Below are positions 10,374-21,576 of a stretch of DNA of 64,000 nucleotides, one piece after another. Below the pieces are notes generated by a model. That model was given only the letters and a program-made list of their open reading frames with translations, was not told the origin of the DNA and searched no databases. The stretch's first letter is position 1. The number at the start of each line of letters is the position of its first letter. A program made the position numbers and the translations under genes. The DNA lies in assembly GCF_000612545.2 (NCBI RefSeq), contig NZ_CP097800.1, positions 4,526,501 to 4,590,500 on the forward strand, read 5' to 3'. The stretch is from Streptomyces sp. PCS3-D2. GTDB taxonomy: Bacteria > Actinomycetota > Actinomycetes > Streptomycetales > Streptomycetaceae.

Positions 10374-11231
10374 ATGTATTCCGATACCGTGCGTGCAGGG
10401 ACCCCCACGTCCACCGCGCATCCCGCGCCCACCTGGGACCCCCAGCAGTACCTCCGGCACGCGGGCCACCGCACACGGCCCTTCCTCGACCTGCTCACCC
10501 GCATACCCGAGCTCCCCACCAGCCCCGCCCGCATCGCCGACCTCGGCTGCGGCCCCGGAAACGTCACCGCTCTGCTCGCCACCCGTTGGTCCGAGGCCTC
10601 CATCACGGGGTTCGACCTCTCGCCGGAAATGCTCCAGCGTGCCACCGAGCAGTACGCCGGCCCCACCGCCGGCGGCGGCAGCCTCGACTTCCACCACGGC
10701 GACATCGCCGGCTGGCTCCCCGAGGAGCCCTACGACCTGATCGTCTCCAACGCCGCCCTCCAGTGGGTTCCCGGTCACCCCGGCTCGTTCGGCGCCTGGA
10801 TCAACGGCCTGCGCCCCGGCGGCACCCTCGCCTTCCAGATCCCCGGCAACTTCACCGCCCCCAGCCATGCCCTGCTCGCGGAGCTCTGCGACACCCCGCG
10901 CTGGCGGTCCCGCCTCGCCGGCCACGGCGCCCGCTACATCCACCTCCTCGAACCCGCCGAATACCTCGCCCGGTTCACCGAGCTCGGCTGCACCGCCGAC
11001 GTCTGGGAGACCACCTACCACCAGCTCCTGCACGGACCCGACCCGGTGCTCGACTGGGTCAAGGGCACCGCCCTGCGCCCCGTCCTCACCGCTCTCGGCG
11101 ACGACCGGAAAGCCGTCGACGCCTTCCTCACCGAATACCGTGACCGGCTCCGCACGGCCTACCCGAGCGGGCCGCGCGGAACCGTCTTCCCGTTCCGAAG
11201 GATCTTCGCCGTAGCCCGCAAGGAGGCCTGA
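10374..11231 (+). CDS. tam: Trans-aconitate 2-methyltransferase-like SAM methyltransferase
   Basis: The 285-residue class I methyltransferase has SAM motif I DLGCGPGNVT at residues 56-65 and the Tam-like layout: WDPQQYLRHAGHRTRPFLDLL before it, GFDLSPEMLQRA after it, and SNAALQWVPGH in the catalytic region. Tam methylates trans-aconitate, a by-product that inhibits aconitase. ATG 10374 is preceded by GGGAGG; an upstream open frame from 10308 has no such site. Control by the divergent MarR regulator is likely from the operator within the promoter. The VOC gene starts 2 bases after the stop, so the two form an operon. Confidence 0.88.
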   Translation: MYSDTVRAGTPTSTAHPAPTWDPQQYLRHAGHRTRPFLDLLTRIPELPTSPARIADLGCGPGNVTALLATRWSEASITGFDLSPEMLQRATEQYAGPTAGGGSLDFHHGDIAGWLPEEPYDLIVSNAALQWVPGHPGSFGAWINGLRPGGTLAFQIPGNFTAPSHALLAELCDTPRWRSRLAGHGARYIHLLEPAEYLARFTELGCTADVWETTYHQLLHGPDPVLDWVKGTALRPVLTALGDDRKAVDAFLTEYRDRLRTAYPSGPRGTVFPFRRIFAVARKEA

Positions 11232-11233
11232 CC

Positions 11234-11623
11234 ATGCTCACCGCAGTCGACCACGTCCAACTCGCCGCGCCGCCGGACTCGGAGGACCGGCTCCGCGCCT
11301 ACTACACCGACGTCCTGGGCATGACCGAGATCCCCAAACCGCCCGTCCTCGCCGCCCGCGGCGGTTGCTGGTTCGCCGCAGGCCCCGTACAGCTGCACCT
11401 CGGCGTCGAGCAGGACTTCCGGCCCGCCCGCAAGGCGCACCCCGGACTGAGGGTCACCGGCATCGCGGAGTACGCGCGCAGACTGGAGGAGCGGGGCGCC
11501 AAGGTCGTCTGGGACGAGAACCTCCCGGGCCACCACCGCTTCTACTCCGAGGACCCCGTCGGCAACCGGCTGGAGTTCCTGGAACCCTTCGACACGGGCA
11601 CGGACGGCACGCCCGACCGGTAG
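11234..11623 (+). CDS. VOC-family (glyoxalase/bleomycin resistance-like) protein
   Basis: The 129-residue protein has one VOC unit pair: an N-terminal VDHVQLAAP segment with a potential metal-ligand His and a C-terminal VGNRLEFLEPFD segment with the conserved Glu. These metal-binding folds act as lyases, isomerases, dioxygenases or ligand-binding resistance proteins; the substrate is not evident. Its start lies 2 bases after tam with AAGGAGG inside the tam 3' end, so translation is probably coupled and expression should follow the tam promoter. A perfect hairpin closes the operon. Confidence 0.85.
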   Translation: MLTAVDHVQLAAPPDSEDRLRAYYTDVLGMTEIPKPPVLAARGGCWFAAGPVQLHLGVEQDFRPARKAHPGLRVTGIAEYARRLEERGAKVVWDENLPGHHRFYSEDPVGNRLEFLEPFDTGTDGTPDR

Positions 11624-11640
11624 GCACCACCGCACGACAC

Positions 11641-11682
11641 GACGGCGCCCCGTCACCGGATCACCGGTGACGGGGCGCCGTC
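11641..11682. terminator. Bidirectional-type hairpin between tam-VOC and the TetR gene
   Basis: A perfect 19-bp stem (11641-11659 with 11664-11682) closes a 4-base loop between two convergent genes. Confidence 0.85.
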
Positions 11683-11747
11683 GTACCCGCGGGGGCGGGC
11701 CTCACCGGATCCGGTCCCGGTCGTGGCCCCGGTCCGCAGGGAATTCC

Positions 11748-12419
11748 CTAGCTCTTGCGGCGGCCCACCAGCTGCGGCTTCGACTCCAGCCCGTCCAGCC
11801 CGTGCCACGCCAGGTTCACCAGATGCGCCGCCACCTCGGCCTTCTTCGGCCGGCGCACATCCAGCCACCACTGCCCCGTCAACGCCACCATCCCGACCAG
11901 CGCCTGCGCGTACAGCGGAGCCAGCTTCGGATCGAAGCCCCGGGCCTTGAACTCCAGCCCCAGGATGTCCTCCACCTGCGTGGCGATGTCGCTGATCAGC
12001 GACGCGAACGTACCCGTCGACTGCGCGACCGGGGAGTCGCGCACCAGGATCCGGAAACCGTCCGTGTACGACTCGATGTAGTCCAGCAGCGCGAACGCCG
12101 CCTGCTCCAGCAGCTCCCGCGGATGCCCGGCCGTCAGGGCCCCCGTCACCCCGTCCAGCAGCTGGCGCATCTCCCGGTCCACGACGACCGCGTACAGCCC
12201 CTCCTTGCCGCCGAAGTGCTCGTAGACCACCGGCTTGGACACCCCGGCCTTCGCCGCGATCTCCTCCACCGACGTGCCCTCGAAGCCCTTCTCCGCGAAC
12301 AGGGTCCGGCCGATGTCCAGCAATTGCTGGCGCCGCTCCGCGCCCGTCATCCGGACCCGGCGGCCACGCCTGGGCTTGTCGCTGCTGGAACCACCGTCGA
12401 TCGCCACGTTCCCCATCAT
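11748..12419 (-). CDS. TetR-family transcriptional regulator
   Basis: The 223-residue protein has an N-terminal TetR helix-turn-helix (ERRQQLLDIGRTLFAEKG, then AAKAGVSKPVVYEHF) after a basic arm, and an all-helical C-terminal ligand domain with WWLDVRRPKKAEV. It starts within the stop codon of the desaturase gene (ATGA at 12419-12416), so translation is coupled; ATG 12416 is the alternative. The genetic context suggests control of membrane-lipid unsaturation, probably of its own operon through the palindrome upstream of the desaturase. The ligand is unknown; an acyl-CoA is a reasonable inference for regulators of this neighbourhood. Confidence 0.88.
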   Translation of the reverse strand: MMGNVAIDGGSSSDKPRRGRRVRMTGAERRQQLLDIGRTLFAEKGFEGTSVEEIAAKAGVSKPVVYEHFGGKEGLYAVVVDREMRQLLDGVTGALTAGHPRELLEQAAFALLDYIESYTDGFRILVRDSPVAQSTGTFASLISDIATQVEDILGLEFKARGFDPKLAPLYAQALVGMVALTGQWWLDVRRPKKAEVAAHLVNLAWHGLDGLESKPQLVGRRKS

Positions 12420-13396
12420 GCCGCGTTCGGCCGGCTTTCCCTGCGCCGGGCATCGATCCGGGACGCCGACGGCCACCGGACGTCCGTGGCCCACCCCAGC
12501 TGCTCGAACCAGCGGATCAGTCGCGCACTCGAATCCACCTGCCCCCGCAGCACACCGTGGCGCGCCGACGTCGGATCCGCGTGGTGCAGGTTGTGCCACG
12601 ACTCACCGCACGACAGCACCGCCAGCCACCACACGTTGCCGGACCGGTCCCGCGACCTGAACGGCCGCTTGCCCACGGCGTGACAGATCGAATTGATCGA
12701 CCACGTCACATGGTGCAACAGCGCCACCCGCACCAGGGAACCCCAGAAGAACGCCGTGAACGCCCCCCACCACGACATCGTCACCAGCCCTCCCACCAGC
12801 GGCGGAAGCGCCAGGGAGAAGATCGTCCACCAGATGAAGTCCCGCGAGATGCGCCGGATCGCCGGATCCTTGATCAGATCAGGGGCGTACTTCTGCTGAT
12901 CCGTCTGCTCCTCGTCGAACAGCCACCCGATGTGAGCCCACCACAGGCCCTTCATCAGCGCCGGCACCGTCTCACCGAACCGCCACGGCGAATGCGGGTC
13001 ACCCTCGTGGTCCGAGAACTTGTGGTGCTTGCGGTGGTCCGCGACCCACCGCACCAGCGGACCCTCCACCGCCATCGACCCCATCACCGCGAGCACGATC
13101 CTCAGCGGCCGCTTCGCCTTGAAGGAACCGTGCGTGAAATAGCGGTGGAACCCGATGGTGATCCCGTGGCAGGCCAGGAAGTACATGAACACCATCAGGC
13201 CCAGGTCCAGCCAGCTCACCCCCCAGCCCCAGGCCAGCGGCACCGCCGCCAGCAGCGCCACGAAGGGAACGGTGATGAACAGCAGCAGGGCGACCTGCTC
13301 GATCGACCGCTTGTTCTCGCCGCCCAGCGTCGCGGACGGCACAGGAGTCTGCGAGGGCGCGGAGGCACCCTCGATCAGATCGGGACTTGTGGTCAT
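12416..13396 (-). CDS. Delta-9-type acyl-CoA/acyl-lipid desaturase
   Basis: The 326-residue integral membrane desaturase has the three His boxes of the stearoyl-CoA desaturase family: HRYFTH (84-89), HRKHH (121-125) and HNLHH (268-272). Hydrophobic helices lie between boxes, and the WHNLHHADPTSARHG block is typical. It would introduce a cis double bond into fatty acyl chains using a di-iron centre, adjusting membrane fluidity. ATG 13396 follows an AGGGGA site. No electron-donor domain is fused and no ferredoxin gene is adjacent. The TetR gene overlaps its stop. Confidence 0.9.
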   Translation of the reverse strand: MTTSPDLIEGASAPSQTPVPSATLGGENKRSIEQVALLLFITVPFVALLAAVPLAWGWGVSWLDLGLMVFMYFLACHGITIGFHRYFTHGSFKAKRPLRIVLAVMGSMAVEGPLVRWVADHRKHHKFSDHEGDPHSPWRFGETVPALMKGLWWAHIGWLFDEEQTDQQKYAPDLIKDPAIRRISRDFIWWTIFSLALPPLVGGLVTMSWWGAFTAFFWGSLVRVALLHHVTWSINSICHAVGKRPFRSRDRSGNVWWLAVLSCGESWHNLHHADPTSARHGVLRGQVDSSARLIRWFEQLGWATDVRWPSASRIDARRRESRPNAA

Positions 13397-13467
13397 GGGT
13401 GTGTCCCCTGGGGGGTGAGGGAAGTCGGCGGGCACGCCGGTCACGCAGACCCTACGGGCCCGTAACC

Positions 13468-13479
13468 TACGGCATCGTA
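13468..13479. promoter_or_regulatory. Putative operator upstream of the desaturase; rest of the divergent gap
   Basis: TACG-GCAT-CGTA is an inverted repeat with 4-base arms (13468-13479). It is flanked by further CGTAA/TTACG copies at 13461 and 13476, so the segment 13461-13480 reads as clustered TTACG elements. It lies about 70-85 bases upstream of the desaturase start, next to a TAGGTT -10-like hexamer on the minus strand. The TetR protein encoded downstream is the obvious candidate ligand. The rest of the 375-base gap to ppc (13397-13771) should hold both promoters; I could not define a convincing ppc promoter. Confidence 0.45.
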
Positions 13480-13771
13480 AGTATGGCAAAGCCCGGGCCC
13501 CGGACAAGAGGAGCGCGACCAGGACAACCGGAGCGCAGCCGCGCCCCCCACCGGCCGCCGAGCCCCCGGCGACTCGGCCAGTGAGACGTTTGCCCAGGCA
13601 CACGCATCGGACACCTATCCTGTTCCCCGTCGGACAGCGCGGTCCGCACGGGCAGCCCGAGCCACACCTCAAGGGCGGCGGTCCCCCGGACGGAGTCCGG
13701 AAGGGGCCACGCCGCGCACGGCCGGGAGCCCACCGCCCAGTAGCGCTCGAACACTGCAAGGAGCCGCACCT

Positions 13772-16540
<2,769 letters not shown>

Positions 16541-16560
16541 CCCGGTCGCCGTACGTACCC

Positions 16561-16604
16561 GAAAGGGGGTCCCCCGCGCCCACCGGCGCGGGGGACCCCC
16601 TTTC
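16561..16604. terminator. Bidirectional hairpin between ppc and the LAXTG ORF
   Basis: A perfect 20-bp stem (16561-16580 with 16585-16604) closes a 4-base loop between convergent genes. Confidence 0.88.
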
Positions 16605-16625
16605 GTCAGCCTCGTACTACGGGGC

Positions 16626-16937
16626 TCAGTCCTGGGTGCCCGAGCGGCGACGGCGGACCATCAGGAAGGCGCCGGCCGCGACCAACGCCGCCGCCATCGC
16701 GGCGAGCAGCCCGACCGGGGCGTCCGAACCGGTCTTCGCCAGGTCGCCCCCGGTCGTACCGCCGGAGGCCGGGGTCGACGCGGAAGGAGCGGGGGAGGAC
16801 GCGGACGAGGAGGGCGACGTGCTCGCCGAGGACGACGGGTCCGCGCTCGTGCTCGTGCTCGCCGAGGTCGACGGCGAGGCCGACGCACTGGCACTGGCCG
16901 AGGTCGAGGCCGAGGTGGAGGCCGACGGCGCCAGCAT
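16626..16937 (-). CDS. Small Ser/Ala/Thr-rich LAXTG-type wall-anchor protein lacking a signal peptide
   Basis: The 103-residue protein is almost entirely Ser/Ala/Thr/Pro for its first 60 residues. It then has LAKTG (66-70), a hydrophobic helix (about 74-93) and an RRRR tail: the three-part sorting signal of class E sortase substrates, which prefer LAXTG in Streptomyces. No signal peptide is encoded: the frame is closed by a stop at 16959-16961 with no earlier start, and only 98 bases separate it from pth. It may be a remnant of a longer surface protein, or a frameshift or mis-annotated start may hide the true N-terminus. Expression is uncertain. Confidence 0.5.
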   Translation of the reverse strand: MLAPSASTSASTSASASASASPSTSASTSTSADPSSSASTSPSSSASSPAPSASTPASGGTTGGDLAKTGSDAPVGLLAAMAAALVAAGAFLMVRRRRSGTQD

Positions 16938-17035
16938 GCTGACGCGACGCCGCCCCGGTCAAGAGTCAGATGTCCATCTTTGCTATGGTCCGATCCGCTC
17001 CGGGCCGCCTGTCCTATGTGAAGATGCCGGAACCG

Positions 17036-17626
17036 CTACCCGTTGTACGCCGACTGCGCGCGCTCCAGACCCTCCGAGACCAGGCACTCCACCGCGTCCG
17101 CCGCCCGGTCCACGAACCAGTCCAGCTCCTTGCGCTCCGTGGACGAGAAGTCCTTCAGCACGAAGTCCGCGACCTGCATCCGGCCCGGCGGCCGCCCGAT
17201 GCCGCACCGCACCCGGTGGTAGTCGGCACCCATCGACTTGGTCATCGACTTCAGACCGTTGTGCCCGTTGTCCCCGCCGCCCAGTTTCAGACGCAGCGTC
17301 GGATAGTCGATGTCCAGCTCGTCGTGCACCGCCACGATCCGCTCCAACGGCACCTGGAAGAAGTCCCGCAGAGCCGTCACCGGCCCACCCGAAAGATTCA
17401 TGAACGACATCGGCTTGGCGAGCACCACCCGCCGGTTCGTCGGCCCCGGCGGACCCATCCGGCCCTCGACCACCTGCGCCCGCGCCCTGTGCGCCTTGAA
17501 CTTCCCGCCGATCCGCTCCGCCAGCAGATCGACCACCATGAACCCGATGTTGTGTCGGTTCCCGGCGTACTCCGCACCCGGATTGCCCAGACCCACGATC
17601 AGCCAGGGCGCCGCGTCGTCCGACAT
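17036..17626 (-). CDS. pth: Peptidyl-tRNA hydrolase
   Basis: The 196-residue enzyme releases peptides from peptidyl-tRNA dropped by stalled ribosomes. It shows the family N-terminus [21 protein letters not shown] with catalytic His at residue 25, the FMNLSGGPV block, the HDELDIDYP segment carrying the catalytic Asp, and [11 protein letters not shown]. The start is ATG 17626 with AAGGAG 6 bases upstream; TTG 17629 is immediately before it. It follows rplY on the same strand with a hairpin between, so expression may be partly separate. Confidence 0.96.
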   Translation of the reverse strand: MSDDAAPWLIVGLGNPGAEYAGNRHNIGFMVVDLLAERIGGKFKAHRARAQVVEGRMGPPGPTNRRVVLAKPMSFMNLSGGPVTALRDFFQVPLERIVAVHDELDIDYPTLRLKLGGGDNGHNGLKSMTKSMGADYHRVRCGIGRPPGRMQVADFVLKDFSSTERKELDWFVDRAADAVECLVSEGLERAQSAYNG

Positions 17627-17656
17627 CAAAAGCTCCTTACCGCCTAGAACGAAGAC

Positions 17657-17693
17657 GACCGCCGTCCCGCTCCAGTGGAGCCGGACGGCGGTC
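17657..17693 (-). terminator. Hairpin between rplY and pth
   Basis: An 11-bp perfect stem (17657-17667 with 17683-17693) is continued inside by a 5-bp stem with a 3-base loop, giving one long nearly continuous hairpin just after rplY. Confidence 0.75.
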
Positions 17694-17725
17694 GGTCAGC
17701 AACTGCTGAGAGCGGGGGGCGAGGC

Positions 17726-18313
17726 TCAGGCCTCGGTGCCCTCGGCCTCGGCCTCGGCGGCCGGCTCCTCGGCCTGCGGGGCGACGACCTGCAGGACGGC
17801 GGTCTCGCCGTCGACGGCCAGGCTGGTGCCCGCCGGCAGCTTCAGGTCGGAGGCGTGCACGGTCGCACCGGCCTCCAGGCCCGCGATCGAGACGGTGATC
17901 TCGGTCGGGATGTGGGTGGCCTCGGTCTCGACGGAGACCGTGGTCAGCAGGGTCTCCAGCAGGTTGCCACCGGCGGCCAGCTCGCCCTCGGTCACGACCG
18001 GAACCTCGACGGTGACCTTCTCGCCCTTCTTGACGATCAGGAAGTCGACGTGGTTGATGACCGGCTTCAGCGGGTGGCGCTGCACGGCCTTCGGGATGAC
18101 CAGCTCGGTGCCGTCGCCCGCGATGTCCAGGGAGAGCAGGACGTTCGGGGTCTTCAGCGCCATCATCAGGCCGTGGGCCTCGACGTTGACGTGCTTCGGG
18201 GCCGTGCCGTGGCCGTAGATGACACCCGGGGTCAGGGCGTCGCGGCGGGCCTGGCGGGCAGAGCCCTTGCCGAAGGTGTCGCGCAGGGTGGCGGAAAGCT
18301 TGACCTCGGACAT
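17726..18313 (-). CDS. rplY: 50S ribosomal protein L25/general stress protein Ctc
   Basis: The 195-residue protein is the long (TL5/CTC) form of L25, a 5S rRNA-binding ribosomal protein. The N-terminal L25 domain (about 1-95) contains GKGSARQARR, GVIYGHG and RHPLKPVINHVDFL. A beta-rich C-terminal domain with VEVPVV and an acidic Glu/Ala tail follows. ATG 18313 is preceded by GAGGAG. It lies between prs and pth, the usual actinobacterial glmU-prs-rplY-pth order, and may share transcription with them. Confidence 0.95.
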   Translation of the reverse strand: MSEVKLSATLRDTFGKGSARQARRDALTPGVIYGHGTAPKHVNVEAHGLMMALKTPNVLLSLDIAGDGTELVIPKAVQRHPLKPVINHVDFLIVKKGEKVTVEVPVVTEGELAAGGNLLETLLTTVSVETEATHIPTEITVSIAGLEAGATVHASDLKLPAGTSLAVDGETAVLQVVAPQAEEPAAEAEAEGTEA

Positions 18314-18411
18314 GCTCACTCCTCGTGGGGTGACGGAAAACGGAACTGGAGTCACCCGGCCGAAACGGCCTGCTACGAAGAGCGCGTCGATAACGGAGTG
18401 CCCGCACACGA

Positions 18412-18470
18412 AAGTGCGGCCTCCCTCGCCGAGCAACTTCATGAGTCTACCCGGCGGGAAGGCCGCACTT
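18412..18470 (-). repeat. Inverted repeat in the prs-rplY gap
   Basis: Perfect 10-base arms AAGTGCGGCC (18412-18421) and GGCCGCACTT (18461-18470) are separated by 39 bases, and pairing continues inward with one bulge. It lies between prs and rplY, so it may end prs transcripts or form a leader structure for rplY. Confidence 0.55.
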
Positions 18471-18502
18471 CAAAAGGATCTACGCGGCGACCGCTCCTGC
18501 TG

Positions 18503-19480
18503 CTACTGCTGCTCCTCGAACAGGCTCGTCACCGAACCGTCCTCGAAGACCTCACGCACCGCACGCGCGATCATCGGGGCGATCGACAGCACCGTGATCT
18601 TGTCGAGCTCCAGGTCCGACGGGTCCGGCAGCGTGTTCGTGAAGACGAACTCGCTCACCTTCGAGTTCTTCAGGCGGTCGGCCGCGGGGCCCGACAGGAT
18701 GCCGTGCGTCGCCGTCACGATCACGTCCTCCGCACCGTGCGCGAACAGCGCCTCGGCCGCGGCGCAGATCGTGCCACCGGTGTCGATCATGTCGTCGACC
18801 AGGACGCAGACCCGCCCCTTGACCTCACCGACGACCTCGTGGACGGTCACCTGGTTGGCGACGTCCTTGTCGCGGCGCTTGTGCACGATCGCCAGCGGCG
18901 CGTCCAGCCGGTCGCACCAGCGGTCCGCCACCCGCACGCGGCCGGCGTCCGGGGACACGACCGTCAGCTTCGTGCGGTCCACCTTCGTGCCCACGTAGTC
19001 CGCGAGCACGTTCAGCGCCGAGAGGTGGTCCACCGGGCCGTCGAAGAAGCCCTGGATCTGGTCCGTGTGCAGGTCGACCGTCAGGATGCGGTCCGCACCC
19101 GAGGTCTTGAGCAGGTCCGCCACCAGACGCGCCGAGATCGGCTCGCGACCCTTGTGCTTCTTGTCCTGGCGGGCGTACCCGTAGGACGGGATGATCACGG
19201 TGATGGAACGCGCCGACGCGCGCTTCAGCGCGTCGATCATGATCAGCTGCTCCATGATCCACTTGTTGATCGGAGCCGTGTGGCTCTGGATCAGGAAGCA
19301 GTCCGCGCCACGCGCCGACTCCTGGAAGCGGACGTAGATCTCACCGTTCGCGAAGTCGAAAGCCTTGGTCGGCACGAGGCCGACTCCCAGCTGGTGCGCG
19401 ACCTCCTCGGCCAGCTCGGGGTGGGCGCGGCCGGAGAAGAGCATCAGCTTCTTCTCGCCGGTCGTCTTGATCCCGGTCAC
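18503..19480 (-). CDS. prs: Ribose-phosphate pyrophosphokinase (PRPP synthase)
   Basis: The 325-residue enzyme makes PRPP from ribose-5-phosphate and ATP for nucleotide, His, Trp and NAD synthesis. Motifs visible: FANGEIYVRF, PSYGYARQDKKHKGREPIS (ATP/flexible loop), TVDLHTDQIQGFF, and the PRPP-binding VDDMIDTGGTI loop. GTG 19480 follows GAGGAG. It sits downstream of glmU with a small hairpin in the 133-base gap. This pairing is standard in actinobacteria, and both enzymes feed nucleotide-sugar and nucleotide supply. Confidence 0.97.
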   Translation of the reverse strand: MTGIKTTGEKKLMLFSGRAHPELAEEVAHQLGVGLVPTKAFDFANGEIYVRFQESARGADCFLIQSHTAPINKWIMEQLIMIDALKRASARSITVIIPSYGYARQDKKHKGREPISARLVADLLKTSGADRILTVDLHTDQIQGFFDGPVDHLSALNVLADYVGTKVDRTKLTVVSPDAGRVRVADRWCDRLDAPLAIVHKRRDKDVANQVTVHEVVGEVKGRVCVLVDDMIDTGGTICAAAEALFAHGAEDVIVTATHGILSGPAADRLKNSKVSEFVFTNTLPDPSDLELDKITVLSIAPMIARAVREVFEDGSVTSLFEEQQ

Positions 19481-19517
19481 AGCACTGTCTCCTCAGACGT
19501 GTTGAAGCTGCTCGCCC

Positions 19518-19542
19518 CCGTGTGCGTCCGTCCCGCACACGG
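19518..19542 (-). terminator. Small hairpin between glmU and prs
   Basis: A 9-bp stem (19518-19526 with 19534-19542) closes a 7-base loop. It could attenuate or end glmU transcripts. Confidence 0.5.
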
Positions 19543-19613
19543 TGAGCCAGCCGAATTGCGTGCGGCTACCACGGTACGCCGTTCGAGACGTACCTGTTTC
19601 CGGTCGGTTCACC

Positions 19614-21059
19614 TCAAGGGCGCCCGGAGTCCTCCGAGGCCGCCGACTGCGCAGCCGTGGCGGCGGCGCTTCCCGGACGCTTGCGGGCGACCCAGCCCTC
19701 GATATTCCGCTGCTGGCCACGGGCCACGGCCAGCGCACCGGGCGGTACGTCCTTCGTGATCACGGACCCGGCGGCCGTGTAGGCCCCGTCCCCGATGGTG
19801 ACGGGTGCCACAAACATGTTGTCCGAACCCGTCTTGCAGTGCGAGCCGACCGTGGTGTGGTGCTTGTGCTCGCCGTCGTAGTTCACGAAGACGCTCGCCG
19901 CGCCGATGTTCGTGTACTCGCCGATCGTCGCGTCGCCCACGTACGACAGGTGCGGCACCTTGGTGCCCTCGCCGATCGTCGCGTTCTTCATCTCGACGTA
20001 CGTGCCGGCCTTGGCCTTCGCCCCGAGCGTGGTGCCCGGACGCAGGTACGCGAACGGTCCCACGCTCGCGTGCGGGCCCACGACCGCGCTCTCGGCCACC
20101 GTGTTGTCCACGCGGGCGCCCGCGCCGACCCGGGTGTCCCGCAGGCGCGTGTTGGGGCCCACCTCGGCACCCTCGGCGATGTGCGTGGCCCCCAGGAGCT
20201 GCGTGCCGGGGTGCACGACCGCGTCCTGCCCGAAGGTCACCGTCACGTCCACGAAGGTGCCGGCCGGGTCGACGATCGTCACGCCCGCGAGCATCGCCTG
20301 CTCCAGCAGGCGCGCGTTCAGCAGGGCACGGGCCTCCGCGAGCTGCACGCGGTTGTTGATCCCCAGGATCTGGCGGTGGTCGCTGCCCACGGCCGCGCCG
20401 ACTCGGTGCCCGGCCTCGCGCAGGATGCCGAGGACGTCGGTGAGGTACTCCTCGCCCTGGCTGTTGTCGGTGCGGACCTTGCCGAGCGCATCGGCCAGCA
20501 GAGCGCCGTCGAAGGCGAAGACGCCCGAGTTGATCTCGCGGATCGCGCGCTGGGAGTCGGTGGCGTCCTTGTGCTCGACGATCGCGGTCACCGCGCCGCC
20601 GGCGTCGCGGACGATGCGGCCGTAGCCGGTGGCGTCCGGCACCTCGGCGGTGAGTACGGTGACGGCGTTGCCGTCGGCGGCGTGCGTCCGCGCCAGCCGG
20701 TCCAGGGTCTCCCCGGTCAGCAGCGGGGTGTCGCCGCAGACGACGATCACGGTGCCGTCGACCGGCCCGCCGAGCTCTTCGAGGGCCATCCGGACGGCGT
20801 GGCCGGTGCCGTTCTGCTCGTACTGGATCGCGGTGCGGACGTCGGCGTCGATGCCGGCGAGGTGCGCGGTGACCTGTTCCCGGGCGTGCCCGACGACCAC
20901 GACGAGGTGTTCGGGGTCCAGCTCGCGGGAGGCGGCGACGACGTGACCGACGAGCGAGCGCCCGCAGATCTCGTGCAGGACCTTCGGTGTGGCCGACTTC
21001 ATGCGGGTGCCCTCACCCGCTGCGAGTACGACGACGGCTGCCGGGCGGTTGGCGCTCAC
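19614..21059 (-). CDS. glmU: Bifunctional UDP-N-acetylglucosamine pyrophosphorylase/glucosamine-1-phosphate N-acetyltransferase
   Basis: The 481-residue protein catalyses the last two steps to UDP-GlcNAc, the peptidoglycan precursor. The N-terminal uridylyltransferase has LAAGEGTRMKSATPKVLHE, then GDTPLL and NSGVFAFD. The C-terminal acetyltransferase is a left-handed beta-helix with hexapeptide repeats (VGPFAYLRPGT, NYDGEHKHHT, AGSVITKDVPPG). A 30-residue Ala/Ser-rich C-terminal tail is actinobacterial. The start is GTG 21059 with AAGGGC upstream. A tRNA-Gln gene lies 107 bases upstream on the same strand. Confidence 0.97.
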   Translation of the reverse strand: MSANRPAAVVVLAAGEGTRMKSATPKVLHEICGRSLVGHVVAASRELDPEHLVVVVGHAREQVTAHLAGIDADVRTAIQYEQNGTGHAVRMALEELGGPVDGTVIVVCGDTPLLTGETLDRLARTHAADGNAVTVLTAEVPDATGYGRIVRDAGGAVTAIVEHKDATDSQRAIREINSGVFAFDGALLADALGKVRTDNSQGEEYLTDVLGILREAGHRVGAAVGSDHRQILGINNRVQLAEARALLNARLLEQAMLAGVTIVDPAGTFVDVTVTFGQDAVVHPGTQLLGATHIAEGAEVGPNTRLRDTRVGAGARVDNTVAESAVVGPHASVGPFAYLRPGTTLGAKAKAGTYVEMKNATIGEGTKVPHLSYVGDATIGEYTNIGAASVFVNYDGEHKHHTTVGSHCKTGSDNMFVAPVTIGDGAYTAAGSVITKDVPPGALAVARGQQRNIEGWVARKRPGSAAATAAQSAASEDSGRP

Positions 21060-21166
21060 GGGTGTGCCCTTCGGCTTCGGGAGTGGACCCGTGAAGGATA
21101 CCGGGGCGTCAACGCCGTGAAACGAGGACGGGTCCCGACCTCTGCGGTCAGGACCCGAAGGCGTTG

Positions 21167-21241
21167 TGGCTCCCCTGCCAGGGCTCGAACCTGGAACAAA
21201 TCATCCAAAGTGACCCGTGTTGCCAATTACACCACAGGGGA
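21167..21241 (-). tRNA. tRNA-Gln (anticodon TTG)
   Basis: Read on the minus strand, a 7-bp acceptor stem TCCCCTG/CAGGGGA, a 4-bp D stem GTGT/ACAC, a 7-base anticodon loop CTTTGGA (anticodon TTG), and the T arm CCAGG-TTCGAGC-CCTGG fold into a cloverleaf. The anticodon stem contains two G-T pairs. The 3' CCA is encoded (21167-21169). It lies upstream of glmU. Confidence 0.95.
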
Positions 21242-21576
21242 TAGTCAATGTGAGTGAACCGGACATTTCGTCACTTGGTTCAATCCGCGGACCCCACTAT
21301 GCCGCACCAGGCGCCCTCAATGCGACGGTACAACGCGCAACCTGCGGACACGCGGACGATCGGGCATCCCCGGTACTCCGCCCCGGTGTTCTTCCGGAGA
21401 GGGGGGGAGCGCGTCGTCGCCGGGGCGGCGCGGGATCCCGGTCACGCCCTCGATCGTCGTCCGGAATGCGGGACTCGGGTCTCATGATGCGGGTGGTTCG
21501 CTCGCGTCTGCGACCGCGTGCCGTCCGCCGGAATTCTGTCGGTGGTCTGTAGGGACGCCTGCGTACGCTGGACGGC
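21242..21576. other. Gap between tRNA-Gln and the histidine kinase
   Basis: This 335-base stretch has an A/T-richer part next to the tRNA (21242-21300) that probably carries the tRNA promoter; a TTGAAC hexamer on the minus strand at 21282-21277 is a candidate -35. I see no gene or further structure in the rest. Confidence 0.4.

Noticed and set aside
21167-21241. tRNA-Gln as an integration site for a mobile element
   Set aside because: No integrase, duplicated tRNA end or atypical insert is seen on either side.
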